Position numbers and translations under genes: made by a program
The notes under the pieces: generated by a model
What the model saw: the letters and a program-made list of their open reading frames with translations, nothing else
The model's database searches: none
What the model was told of the DNA's origin: nothing
In this document: positions 10,285 to 21,592 of the stretch, one piece after another
How the letters are laid out: every line of letters starts with the position of its first letter
How positions within the stretch are numbered: position 1 is the first letter of the stretch
Source: Alternaria dauci
Lineage: Eukaryota > Ascomycota > Dothideomycetes > Pleosporales > Pleosporaceae
Assembly (NCBI RefSeq): GCF_042100115.1
Contig: NC_091278.1
Location: 2,170,001-2,234,000, forward strand
Length of the DNA: 64,000 bases
Reading direction: 5' to 3'

Positions 10285-11737
10285 TCAGACAGACATGCTG
10301 GTCTTTAAGACAGCAGCCGGTGGTATCTGGAGTGTCTCGGACGATGTCGCGCTTACCATCGATGCAAATATCGGAGTCGGCGTCGGTGGTGATGTCGCTG
10401 CAGGTGTCGCATCCGCTGTCATCGCATGGCCATCTTTTTCTTGTGTCGCCGATGCTTTTACGCCAGCCTTCTCCTCACCAGTATCGTACTCTGCCCCTCC
10501 GATCGTCGTCTTTTTCTCATAAACTACACCCCCTACACCCGCTTCAACATCAACGAACGTCTCCTCACTCCCAGACCTCGGCAGCTTCTTGACCTGGTTC
10601 TCTTTGACATAATCATCATAGGTCTTCCCTGCCTTCTTCGCCTCCTTGCGAATATGGCGTACGCGCCACAGCCAGATGGCCTGTGAAGCAAAGATACCGG
10701 TTTCGAGAACCATGCACGCGATGTAGAGACTGGCGCCGAGGGCGTCAAACCATTGTTGTGCGACGACGGCCATGAGAGAGAAGAAGGCACCGAGGTAGTC
10801 GATGGTTAAGAACCAAAAGTCTGTGCGAAAAAAGAGATACATTAGTACGAACGTTTCAATGAACGGGAGGAGATGAGGATCGTGTAGCGGATGTGAGCAA
10901 GTTACTTACCAATGCCGATAACGCGACCATTCCTCTTTGCGAGTTCAAAGTACGGAGGAATGAGGCCGATGACTTGGATGACGGATGCGGAGATGGCCAT
11001 CAACATCATAGGCCATTCGACGCCTCGGGAATATGGCCCGCGCAGGGTGAGAATGAGAATAAGCTCCATGATACCGAAGCTAGCAGCGAGTGCGATAGTC
11101 GCTAGAGTAGCGGTCCAGACACGCCATTTGTTATGGTAGTAGAGCGTTTGGCCCCATGCGATTAAGGTGAGGGAGGCGAAGGCTTGGGGTTGGAATTTGA
11201 GGGCGAAGTTGAAGTTCTGAACGATGGCGTAGACGCCGAATGGCACGCCGCCTTTGTGACGTTTGTCAGCTTAGTCTACCTACCTCGGACGAGGATGTGG
11301 GGGCGGAGGAGTCTCACATATCGACCAGAGAATCAGCATGGTGCCGGGAAGGCCTTCTGTACTCTTTCGCCGCCAGTTGGTCCATATCTGCGGAATGATT
11401 TGTATACACCAACAACTGCAATCGACCGTTAGCAACCCTTCCTGTTTTGTACAAGGGCTCGACGTGGGGGTTACATACACTTTACTCGAGTTAGCATAGG
11501 TTCTCTCAGCCACAAAAAGTTCTCGGGGTTACTTACCAGTGCCGAGGGTCTACAGAACCAAAAGATCGTATGTCAGTATCATGACTCAAGCAAGCAAATT
11601 GGGGAACGTGGGCGGAGTGGAGAAACGTACACCAAGGATATTCGCAGCCTAGCGTTTGCGGGTCAGTATATGTGAGGCAGCAACACTATACAGTAAGAGT
11701 TACTCACAGGTGGTATTGAGACTTGCGGTCTGTCCAT
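10285..11737 (-). CDS. PQ-loop repeat membrane protein
   Basis: Multi-exon gene with tiny 5' exons. Supported exons: 11708-11737 (ATG), 11631-11648, a 13-nt exon at about 11538-11550, 11318-11415, 10910-11251 and 10285-10820. The first three give a start ending in AANILGTLGT. The fourth carries the first PQ loop (CWCIQIIPQIW, then RRKSTEGLPG). The fifth carries more helices and the second PQ-type loop (VIQVIGLIPPYFEL). The last adds a final helix pair and a long polar tail of about 100 residues. PQ-loop proteins (cystinosin, Ypq, SWEET-like) are seven-helix carriers of lysosomal/vacuolar or other endomembranes. The substrate here is unknown. With these exons the total is one base off a multiple of three at the junction of exons 3 and 4, so that junction is unresolved (a further microexon, another acceptor, or a frameshift). 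Confidence 0.8.
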
Positions 11738-13171
11738 GGCTTTGGAGAAGAGGCTATTACTACGTGTCGGATAATGGTAATAGATGTGTAGAAGGGTCTG
11801 AAGCTTGTTTGAAGAATAAATCTAGAGGAAAGAGAAGGGCTCAAGTAAGGCAAGACGGGCGATTGTCCAACTATGCCGCCAGCCTAAAAACAAGTGCAGG
11901 ACTTTAGGAATACGTGATCCGGTGGCGTTTCACGTTGCAGCGAATGTACAGTCACTCCAGTACCTGGTTTGACGTGCAGCAAGTAAAGTTAGAAAGAAGT
12001 AGCGATACAGTCGTCGCCAATGGCAAGGTGAAGAAGCGAGCAGGTCGTTCAAAAGAAAGTTCCAACTAATGGTAGACGAGCCGGTTACGCCAGCACCCAG
12101 GTGAAGGCAAAAAGTGGTACCCGCATTTGCACCCAGCACCAGGCAACATGTTGTGCGTGATGACGGAGCTGTCAGAGGGTCTTGTATTTTACTAGCTCTA
12201 CCGCGACAGTCGCGTGCAAGAATAGTCGGCTGGTGTCAATACCAGTGCACAATGGCCCTTCGATAGAGCGATTTGGACTAGGCGGCTAGTGAGATTTCAG
12301 CTTTTCGGGGAACTCGTGCCCCTGCTTCCGCCGCTGAAGAGCAAGGAGCGACAAGCTTGATAGTACTCGGTAAGGAGAGTGGCTGAGTTAGTGTAGACAG
12401 GGATACTTGTCCATCCCCAGGCCGATCTGCGACCCGATTGGCGAGTCTGGACTTGTATGTGATTGCATCTATCGTCGCTTTCAGAAAATGGGTCCACCCC
12501 ATCTCGATGCAGACGCGTTGGGGGGGTGGGTGACGAAACCCCTGGGTGTTGCTGCATGTAGGGTTCGGTAGGTTGGCTGGGTCCCTGCATCGAGGGTCAA
12601 AGAAAGATCACGGAGTGGCAACTTGGTAAACCCAATCGCTCACAACCGGGACGGGTTTGTATACTACGGAGCAATGCATATCAAAGAGGGCAAAGCTAAC
12701 CTGCATCCAATAAGTAACCTTGTAGAGATATTTCCGGGTGTGGTCGATGCGTAGGCTCCCGTCGCGCTCCTGGCGGTTCACGCAAACACCATCTCTATGC
12801 AGCCGTGAGCACAAGTCGTCATCCTTCGTTTTGGATGATTCGAGTCGTCCGGTGAGGTTGGTGGGTCATGCCTCCCGAGCAGATCGCAGGAGGTTCCTGA
12901 AAACTCTGAAGGTGGGTTGCTGACGTGCGGTTGGCGGCTGTGTTGAGACCTGCATCACCTGGCATTCCCGAACCACGCCAGTGGGACCCCGCCTGCATGA
13001 GATGGCGTCAGTCGGTTTTGTGATTCGATCGTGTATACAGAACAACTAGATTCAGCTAGCAGGAGGCTCTGCTTTCCCCATCCGAGCGTGTGCCTAGTCT
13101 CCGGTTCCTGGCGGCTCGCAGCAGTCTGCAGTAGCTGACGAGGGAGTGATGGCCGAGACTGTAGGTACACC

Positions 13172-13190
13172 TAGCTAGCTAGCTAGCTAC
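13172..13190. repeat. CTAG tetranucleotide microsatellite
   Basis: About four and a half tandem CTAG units (self-complementary) inside the gene-empty block. Confidence 0.9.
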
Positions 13191-15062
13191 ATGGCTGCAA
13201 GTCTTGTAGATGCGGCATAAAATCGAGTGCACATGCTGTTATGCTAGGTCGCACAGCCGGGCAAGCCAGTCTCGAGACACGATAGAGTTCGAGGCTTTCG
13301 CGGCACCTGATAGGCAGTGGGTCGTTGGGGACCAGCTGAACCGGCAAATCGCCGCCTCGGTCCCAAAGAACACATTGAGTCATTGCGTCGCCAGTTCCGA
13401 ACACAATAACGACAGCCGCGCAGTGCGCGGTTATGATGATAATGGTCGTCCATCTCCAGCCGAATCAGGTCGATAAAGTGGACCCGTTGGGAAAAGGTGG
13501 GGTTGGGGCGTGCGCCATGCACGCAAGCCAGAGAACCAAACGCTCTACAGATCGACGAACTTCGGTTCATACGTTTCATACACAAACACATCGGTCGTGT
13601 ACGCCGGTCGAGAATACGCTCTTTGCGCTCTATTCCGCGAACACGAGACACAGTATGGGTTGACGTTGTGGTTGTACGCGTCAAAGTCCCCTGCCGCAGT
13701 TGCCGCCCTCTGGTTGTGGCGTTTTGTCGAGCTATGAGCACATGCAGGATTCGCTGCCGGGACGGTACTGCATAATATACCAGGACATCTGCGCGTCTCA
13801 CGCATCTGCACACATTCATGACGACTCAACGATCACTCTGCGACAACGAACGAAAGACACCGCATCGGGGTATCCTCCGGCGTGCTGCAGCACCGGTTAG
13901 CCACATCCGCATCGCTGCTATACCTATCTATCCATCCATGATGGTCAGCACGGAGACATGGACGGATAGCTGCGCTTCGGCTTTGCTCCTGGACCCACCT
14001 GAACTCGAAGATCAGTCGACATTTTGGGTCGAATGAAGCCAATGTCATCGAGCCACGAGTTCAGTTTGCAGGCTGCCTCGAACGGTGAAAACACTTGCAG
14101 GGCATGGCAGGAAGAACCGGCAACTCTCGGTATGCCGATGTCGCGTACGAACATGTGCGAGCGGACCGATGCCGAGACAGTATATGACTGGATCATGACT
14201 GGCTGAGGATTTCATCAACGGTAGCATGCAACGCCCTCGTCGTGTGGTACACACACACAAAAGTGGCAAGGGGAGGTCGCTGTCATCTGTCTCGAAGCGT
14301 ACTCATGTCCCCGCTGTTGACGTCCAAGACGCCAGTTCCTAGGCCATCTCAGAGTCTCGAAACATCTCTCCGGCCAGATGTCAAGCCGTTGGCGTGGTCA
14401 GGGTCAAAGTATCCAACCTGATCGGAGACGGAGTGGGTGCGTTTGACCTAGAACTGACCTCAATCAACATTGAAGCGCCGAGACGTGCATACTTCTGCCT
14501 TGGCTCAGGTCGCTATGCCTAAAAGCTTCCCACAACCGAATCACCAGGGGTAAAGCCGGCATGTCAGCAGCGGGCAGCAAGCAAATCCCTGGCATATTCC
14601 CACCACTAGATCAAAAAGTTATGAATCTCCGCAGATATGACGGTCTTCCGACAAGCGCCTGGAGCTGTTGAGGGTCCAGTTCGCGGCCGTATCTAGAGAC
14701 TACTGCAATGAGTTCCATTTGAATCCGTTGCAATGGTCATCCACATCATCCCTCTCCCTTTCAGACCCGTCCAGCCCGTTGTTAACAGGGTTGCAGCAAT
14801 ACGGTTCTCATTGCGCTCACAACGCAGTCGCATTTTTCGTCCCGGCTTCTGGTCTTGCAGGACCATTCGCAGATTGCAAGGCGCGTCGGCACTTGCAGAC
14901 TTGACCGATGAGAAGGCTTGGAATGGGTCGCTACGAACCGCCGTCATCATGTCCAGGGTTTGACCGGTGCGGGAAGATCGCGTAGAGGGAGGTAGACCTG
15001 GGGTACAAGGCCTAGAGCTGACTGCAGTAGTTGCTTTTCGCGGTCTTCTCCGTTCCGGCTTC

Positions 15063-15397
15063 GTCGGCAAACGCGGAGGCAAGGTACATGCACACTGCAA
15101 GGCGTATGTGTATACATGTACGCATTGACTAGCGCCGATCATACACAACGATAACTGACGATAGGCGTTGTCCAAGCTCCGTTGTAGCACTGTCGGCAAA
15201 CGCGGATTTAGGGCATCATAGGACTGCGGCGGCATATGCAAAGGCGTGTCCACTCAACGCCGCCGGGGAAGTATAATGGTATTTCAAAGGCTTGGCCAAA
15301 TTTACAATGGTGTGCCAAAGACAAGAGTCAAGTCAGGAATTGCACCTGCAACCTGCAGATGTCGTGGTACTGTCGGCAAACGCGGTGGCAAGGTACA
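15063..15397 (+). repeat. Three dispersed direct copies of GTCGGCAAACGCGG
   Basis: Identical 14-mers at 15063-15076, 15192-15205 and 15372-15385. Copies 1 and 3 continue with a shared GGCAAGGTACA after one variable base. Copies 2 and 3 share the preceding ACT and nearby bases. Spacings are 129 and 180 bp, and the intervening sequence is otherwise unrelated by eye. Confidence 0.85.
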
Positions 15398-17192
15398 CTT
15401 GATTGCAGGGTGTGTCTGCGACAACAGGCGCTGGTAACATGGTTGTCCAACGTGTAGTCGCGTCTGAGGAAAAGCCTTATTCAAGCCCAGTTTGATGTGC
15501 TACATGTCAAGTACAACTTTGTCCTAACAGTCTTCTGGAAGCAGCTTCCGGCCGGAATCTTGGGCTCCAGCGGTGTGGTCATCGTCTGAATGGCTGTTTC
15601 TCGTCTCGGCGGCAGGCACTGATACAGACGGAGCTGTTGGTTTGGCAGTCTTCACTCTTATGGTTGCGCCGTCCACCCAGCCTAAACCGCGAGAGACAAT
15701 ATCTTACCGCCACACCAGGTCGATGTTGGAGGATCTGATCCAGTAATCATTGGTCAACAACGTTGATACGCGCAGCTCAGGATGAATGTCGCGCGTTCCG
15801 TCCGTTTGCTCAGGATAGCTCGCTAGCGATAAAAAGAAAACCGCACGACGAAGGATCACCGACTGGATGCAGACGAATATTACGAAGCTGATCGGTATGT
15901 GAGCAGCAAGCTAGCTTAGCGCTTCGTCTGCATAACGAGGTCAAAGTACGAGTGCGAGAGGGCGGGAAGACGCTTGATGAAGCGTCGTGTTGGCGTCAGT
16001 CATGTTCGGGGAAGGAGACGATGCGTTTGGCGACGGGATCAATCCGTAAATTGCCTTGTATCGAGCCGCGTTACGCCGCTGTCTGCACAATGAGGTTATG
16101 GTATGTGCCGGAATGTACAGAAAGAGACAGATATCGTACAAACGCCACTCGTCCGTCCACCTCGACGTGATCGACAGAGGACGTATTAGCTAAGACTCTC
16201 GTCTCAACAATTGGATCATGACGCGCCATGCACTCTCACTCCGCGGGATAACGCGGGTTCTAGGTTTCCAGTGTCTAGTTGCAGTAGGAACAAGTGATGG
16301 TAATTGAGGCGCCCAAGCATGCAAGATGAGGGATTCTGAAGGACCGGGTCATACACCCTGGTTGATATGCCTAGCTGATGGGGCTCCAGGCATGACGTGC
16401 GAGGCACAGTTGATTGAGAGCGTGCGGATGGCGCGGCTGTAAAGTCCAAGCAGCTCAGTCCTGGCCGGGAAGGAGCGAGATTGCTTCATGTGCCCATTGC
16501 AGCATATGATGCGATTTGCTGGACTCATTCCACCTGAACATGACGAGATGAGGACCATCAAATTCATCTCGCAGTGTGTCCTGAGGGCAGAGTGATGGCC
16601 ACCCACGATGTTCGTTAAGATGTGTAAAGCATGACGTGGTGAATGTGCATGAGGATGCGTCCGCTATAGCTGGACTGTGCCGTGCCACACAGTGCTTTTT
16701 GCTTCCCATCGTGCGGAAGAGACGTGGTTCTACAGTCCCAAACATTGGTCCACAATGGGAAAGAGCAGCATCACTCAGCTTCCAAAGACGTAAAAGGCAA
16801 GTGCAGCTGTGGCAGGCGCGCGATTTACTCCCCACCTGTCAGATTCTCGGTTGTAAAGAGAGAAGAAGAAAAGCAGGAAAGAAAAAGCAAGGAAAGCTCG
16901 ATAACAACAACCACCAAGGTGATATTATAATGGTTAATTACTACTTCCTACATGAAAGGACCAAATGAGATCGGGGGAATAAGTTATCGAAAAAGGAGCT
17001 AAGAAAACATACGAGAAGCTTCAGTGTCATGTTTAGACCGTTTGTAGCCACGTAAGTAGTGTGATCCAAGACTGTCGGGTAAAAGGTTGGAAAGGCCCCC
17101 AGATAAGAAGAAATTGAAGCCCGCGCGGCATCCGACCATGTTCCTTGCGTGTCGGCGTTGCACAAGCCACCTATTACAAACACCCGCAGCTG

Positions 17193-17225
17193 TGGTGTGT
17201 GTGTGTGATGATGATGATGATGATC
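17193..17225. repeat. GT / GAT microsatellite
   Basis: A short (GT)n run followed directly by about six GAT units, lying 50-80 bp beyond the septin stop codon in its 3' flank. Confidence 0.85.
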
Positions 17226-17270
17226 AGTACACCCTCTTTGACGAAAAAGCTAGAGCTGCCTCAACATGGC

Positions 17271-18677
17271 CTAAGCCTCGTCTGCGTCGTGGTCTTGCAG
17301 TTGGCCGCTTTGTTCCCTGTTCATGCGGGCCTCAATCTCCTTGAGCTGGCTCTCGCGAGCCAGGAGCTCCTGCCGCTTCTCGTTGATCTCGCGCTGGACC
17401 TTGACCTCGATCTCGCGCAGCTTCTCCTCTTCGCGTCGCAGTTGCTCTTCCTTCAAGCGCACCGACTGGCTGGCGAGATCCTCGGGGTTCATCGATGAGT
17501 CACTGAAGTCGGTTAGTGTCCATGTCATAACAGGGCAGACATCAGACTTACGCAGCAGCACCACCTTCGACACTCTTACTAAGCTTCTCGGTACGGTAGT
17601 TTTCGTATAGGAAGTCATGCGTAATCTCCTTGAGATCGGCAAGATGGCTGTGGAGAAGGGCGCTTCGGACGGCGAGGAAGTCGGAGTGGCGGGGGTTATC
17701 CACCTCGACGATACCCCAGGGGTATTGGCGTGCCCGCACCCGTCGGCCGTTGATCTCAACAGTGTCTTCGGATCCAACAATGGCGAAGGGCATCAGGCCG
17801 CGCAGCTCGGCGTTCTCCTCGACCGTGTCCTCGTCGTCCTCTTCAATGTCGTAGGGGAAGTTGTACACGGGGATGCGGTAGTGTTCAATGTCCTCCATGA
17901 CTAGCTTCTTCGACTCTGCCAGCTCGGCGGGTGTGAGGGAGTCGGCCTTGCCGATGACGGGGATGACGTTGCAGCGGGGCGACAGGCGCTTCATGAGCTC
18001 AATGTCGAGTTCGCGGAGACTGTCCACGGTTAGCAGAAGCTGGGGGAGCGGTAAGACACAGACATACCCATGGCCTGTGGGTGTGATGAAGTACAGCAGC
18101 ACGTGTACACGATCGTCGCGGAATCGGGGGTTACGCTTAATACGCGATTCCTCTGCGAGAATGCCGTCGTACTGTCGCTCGAGGTATCCGACAATCTCGG
18201 AGAAGCTGCGGGGTCATGAGCGCGTGTGTCAAAGTAGCTTGCCCAAGATGCATACCTGGCTTCGTTGTCAATCTGGTCTCCGAAACCAGGTGTGTCGACA
18301 ATGGTGAGCGAGATGCGGGTGCCTTCCTCGTCGAGTTCTAGTGTTTGTTTGTTAGCCGCCGACGCAAAGGGTTCCAGGGCCGTGCCAGGCCACACATACC
18401 GACTGTGATGGGCTTGATCTTGACGCCCTCCTCGACGTGTGCCGTTGTTGGGTCGTCGACCTCCTTGTGTCCGAGCACTTGCTTGCCGCAGAGCGTGTTG
18501 ACAAAGGTTGTGCGGCCAGTACCAGAGGCACCGCACACCATCAGACAGAATTGAATACCCTTCTTGACATTCTTCTTTCTGCGCGTCTTGTTAAGCGCCT
18601 GTGACTTTGTTAGCCGTCGTGCTCAATGCCAAGTGTGCTTGGAGACGTGGTATCGGGGGCCGTCGTACCGAAGACAT
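17271..18677 (-). CDS. aspA: Septin, AspA / Cdc11 class
   Basis: Six exons: 18669-18677, 18400-18598, 18256-18337, 18068-18205, 17552-18019, 17271-17502. They total 1128 nt (375 aa) and close in frame. The first coding exon is only nine bases, followed by a 70-bp intron. A short basic N-terminus (RRKKNVKK) precedes the G1 loop GASGTGRTT (residues 26-34), then the G3 motif DTPGFG and the G4 motif GKAD, the septin-unique element, and a Glu/Arg-rich coiled coil over the last 70 or so residues. Septins assemble into hetero-oligomeric rods and rings at septa, tips and branch points. In the G1 loop the usual Lys is Arg, which together with the LCGK neighbourhood points to the Cdc11/AspA class. The gene is divergent from the PROPPIN gene, with 977 bp between the ATGs. 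Confidence 0.9.
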
Positions 18678-19654
18678 GATGAAGTCGGGGGGAGTGAGGT
18701 GGGGGATGTGATGGGTGGTAGTGGAGGCGGCGAGGAGACGCAATTGAGACAGTGCAGGCGTCGGGGCGAGACTGCTTGGAGGTGAGACTGGGGCGTAGTG
18801 TCGGTGGTGTCGTGTTGGAGCGGTGTCGTCGTGGGAAATTCGGGGACGTTGGCAGCTACTCCCTGCGCGACGCAAAGGGGCTCGCTAGCGCACAAGACCC
18901 CGGTCGTACCTCCTTCTTGGCGCGACCACCTGGCGCCTCTGCTTCTGCCAACATGTACAACCACAACAACAATAACAACAACCACAACGACGAGCAGTCG
19001 CCTCAACCACTGTTGTGCCCTCGCTCGTGCGAGAACAGCTTTTGCATGCCTGGAAGTGCTTCAGGCCTCATCGACGGCTGCATCATGGCCACTGGTACCC
19101 GGCGGGGTATCCCCTCTCAGGGTCCGGTACATTTCATCGTAGTCCCGTCATGAAGCCTTGCAGAGTCGCTTGCCTGTGTATGCACATGGTCCCAGAGGCA
19201 AACAGCAATTGCCCGCGTCCCATCAGCATTGGTGCTGCCCAAAAGCATGGTTGAATATCCATCTCGAGCCCAGAAAGCCCGCAAGTCGTAACTGGCTAGC
19301 TCCGGGAGCTTAGGCGGATGACATGGTAGATGACCTAGGCAGTAGCTTTGAGGAGGAGCCGTGGACCCTCGATATTGTCTCCCCGACACACCATCTCGCC
19401 GCCACGCACTACTCTACTCTCACTCCTACTCTCTGAGAACTCCTGCCTCGCTTGCTGCCGAGAAAATGCGTCTACCACACTCGTCGACTCTGCGATAGCG
19501 CCTTCCGCACTGTTTGCCGGCCACATCACAGTCGCACTCTCCCCGGCCCAACACTCCACCCAACTCCGCACGGCGGCCTCAAGACGCCCCACTTGCGCAT
19601 CGCAGCGGTGGGAACCTATTCACAAACACCAGATCCATCTTCCAACCCCCAAAC
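18678..19654. promoter_or_regulatory. Divergent intergenic region, septin / PROPPIN
   Basis: 977 bp between divergent start codons. It holds an AAC-rich microsatellite-like tract at about 18958-18993 and pyrimidine-rich stretches. No gene is seen. Confidence 0.45.
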
Positions 19655-20900
19655 ATGAATACTCGACCTATCCTAGACTCGGATACAGGGCCCTTTGTCC
19701 TCTCGGCATCCTTCAACGCCGACTGCTCCCATTTCTCCGTAGCCCTGGAGACGGGATTTCGCGTATTCTCCTCTACAACATGCGAGGAGAAGATGGCCAG
19801 AGGTATTGATGACGCGCGGGCAAAGACTTCCTCGCCAACCGCAGCATGCTAACATAGCCGTAGAAGTCGGCGGCGGCATCGGCTGCGCAGAGATGCTCGG
19901 CAACAAAAGTTACATCGCCCTGGTCGGAGGAGGCAAGCAGCCCAAGTACCCTCAGAACAAGGTTAGCTTTCCTGGCGACTCCGACTGGCTCCTCGTCAAC
20001 GACACTGACATCATGTACGAGGTCCAAATCTGGAACGATAAAACGGAGCGCTTCACCACCTCGGTCGAGTTCAAGACGCCAGTCCAGCGCGTGCGCCTCA
20101 GCCAAACACACATGATTGTCGCGTTGCTCAACTCGATATGCATCTACAAGATGAAGGTGCCGCTGGCCAAGACGGCCGAATACGAGACGGTCAACAACCC
20201 GTTCGGGCTGTGTGAGCTAGGCACAAACATTGTCGCATTCCCCGGCAGAGCGGCAGGCCAGGTCAAAATCTACCATTTGCACACGGGCAACGTCAGCATC
20301 ATTCCCGCCCACGAGAGCCCCTTGCGCGCAATTGGCATAAGCAGAGCGGGTGATCTCATTGCCACGGCGAGTGAACAGGGCACGCTGATACGCCTATGGT
20401 CCTTTCCCTCATGCACAAAGCTCGCCGAGCTGCGCCGCGGCGTCGACCCCGCGGCCATCTTCTCCCTCGCCTTTTCGCCCGACGGCTCCACCCTCGCAGT
20501 CACATCGGATAAATCGACACTGCACATCTACGACCTCGTCACCGCAACAACAGCAGCCGCAAACGCCGATCCAAGCCAGCACAAGTACGGCATCTTGTCC
20601 AAGATCCCATTGTTACCCCGCCAGTTTTCCGACACGTATCCTACTGCGACGGTAAAGTTCGAAATGGGCGATGAACCGACGGCTTGGGGGCCGCACGGTA
20701 GGTCGGCAACACTGAGTGCCGGGATACCCGGTGTGCCTGGTGGGCGTCCAACAAAAGGCCTTATCGGCTGGTTGAACGATGAGACTATCCTGGTTATTGG
20801 CGCTGGCCAGGACGCGCGATGGGAGAGGTTTCACGTGGGTCCGGATGACAAAGGCAAGAAGTGTGTTGTTACGAATGGATGGAGAAGGTATATTGATTAG
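19655..20900 (+). CDS. hsv2: PROPPIN WD-repeat protein, Hsv2 / WIPI3-4 type
   Basis: Two exons, 19655-19802 and 19858-20900 (55-bp intron, GTATTG...TAG), 396 aa. The protein is a seven-bladed WD-type propeller: FVLSASFNADCSHFSVA forms blade 1, EVQIWNDK and the VRLSQTHMIVAL block follow, and IFSLAFSPDGSTLAVTSD is a clear WD blade. The phosphoinositide-binding motif is LRRG (about residues 241-244) rather than the FRRG of Atg18. LRRG is the form known in WIPI3/WIPI4 and in fungal Svp1-like protein 2 (Hsv2). Such proteins bind PI3P and PI(3,5)P2 at endosomes, vacuoles and phagophores and serve selective autophagy such as micronucleophagy. The 396-aa length and absence of a long loop insertion also favour Hsv2 over Atg18. 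Confidence 0.88.
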
Positions 20901-21592
20901 AGTTTTGATTTGGAGTATTGGTAAACGAGTATGCGGCAAGGGCAGTGTTCTCTTGGCCGACATCTAGCGTTTGAGCTTATTGGGTATGAGAGGTGTTTGG
21001 TTGCATTCGTTTCGGCGTTCAGATACCCAATTCATTTCTTGACAATCAACCAGTTTGTATAATCGTGCTTGAATATTACTTGGTCTTGCCGTCCGTTTAC
21101 TGCGCTACACGTACTCTATGGGTCCGTGTATGAAGGTTGTGTACACATTTTCCAAAAGCCATGAGGAAGAAAGATTCAACAATCAAAGCACTTTATATTA
21201 CTTGCACAAAAGATTTGAAATTACTCTCTCTCTAATCGAAACAATTTTCCAGGCGGAGAGAAGAAAAGCTGAGGAAAACTTGGGGTATCGTGCAGAAAGG
21301 TATAGGCCACAGAACAACCCCGTTACGCACGTGACTTTGACTTGACACGGTTTACAATATCCAAACAAGACCCATCAAAACATACCTCTCTCATCGTCCT
21401 CGGATAGCCCTCTTTTTCGCTTTAGCTAGGCTATAGACAGGTGCAACACACGTGTATGATATGTGAAAGGCTCTCTGAACGGAAAGAGAGAAAAAAAAAG
21501 GGAGGGAAAAGCAAAAAAACGTTCATGGCGGGGTCGTTAAAAGAATCCAAGCAAAGCAAAACAAAAAGAAGAAGACCAGTCCCTCTTTTCTC
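20901..21592. other. Tail-to-tail intergenic region, PROPPIN / Sho1
   Basis: About 0.7 kb with AT-rich 3' flanking sequence of both genes and a purine-rich tract at about 21478-21575. No gene seen. Confidence 0.6.

Larger units (their letters stand above)
11738..17270. other. About 5.5 kb without a recognisable gene
   Basis: The longest gene-empty block in the window. It is not strongly AT-rich, and it contains many short open frames on both strands, none with conserved-looking composition or a plausible splice model. Landmarks are a CTAG microsatellite at about 13172-13190, a triplicated 14-bp motif at 15063-15385, and a GTGTGT/GATGAT microsatellite at about 17193-17225 just past the septin stop codon. 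It may hold long promoters, non-coding transcripts or decayed elements. Confidence 0.55.

Noticed and set aside
9920..10522. 200-codon plus-strand frame with an apparent signal peptide
   Set aside because: It runs antisense over the last exon of the PQ-loop gene, and its second half is the complement of that coding sequence.
13244..13819. 191-codon minus-strand open frame
   Set aside because: Very Arg- and Cys-rich without pattern, overlapped by equally long frames on the other strand; looks like chance in GC-moderate sequence.
14693..15253. 186-codon minus-strand open frame with repeated PPRLPT-like residues
   Set aside because: The residues come from the repeated GTCGGCAAACGCGG DNA motif. 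Composition is erratic and there is no domain or splice support.
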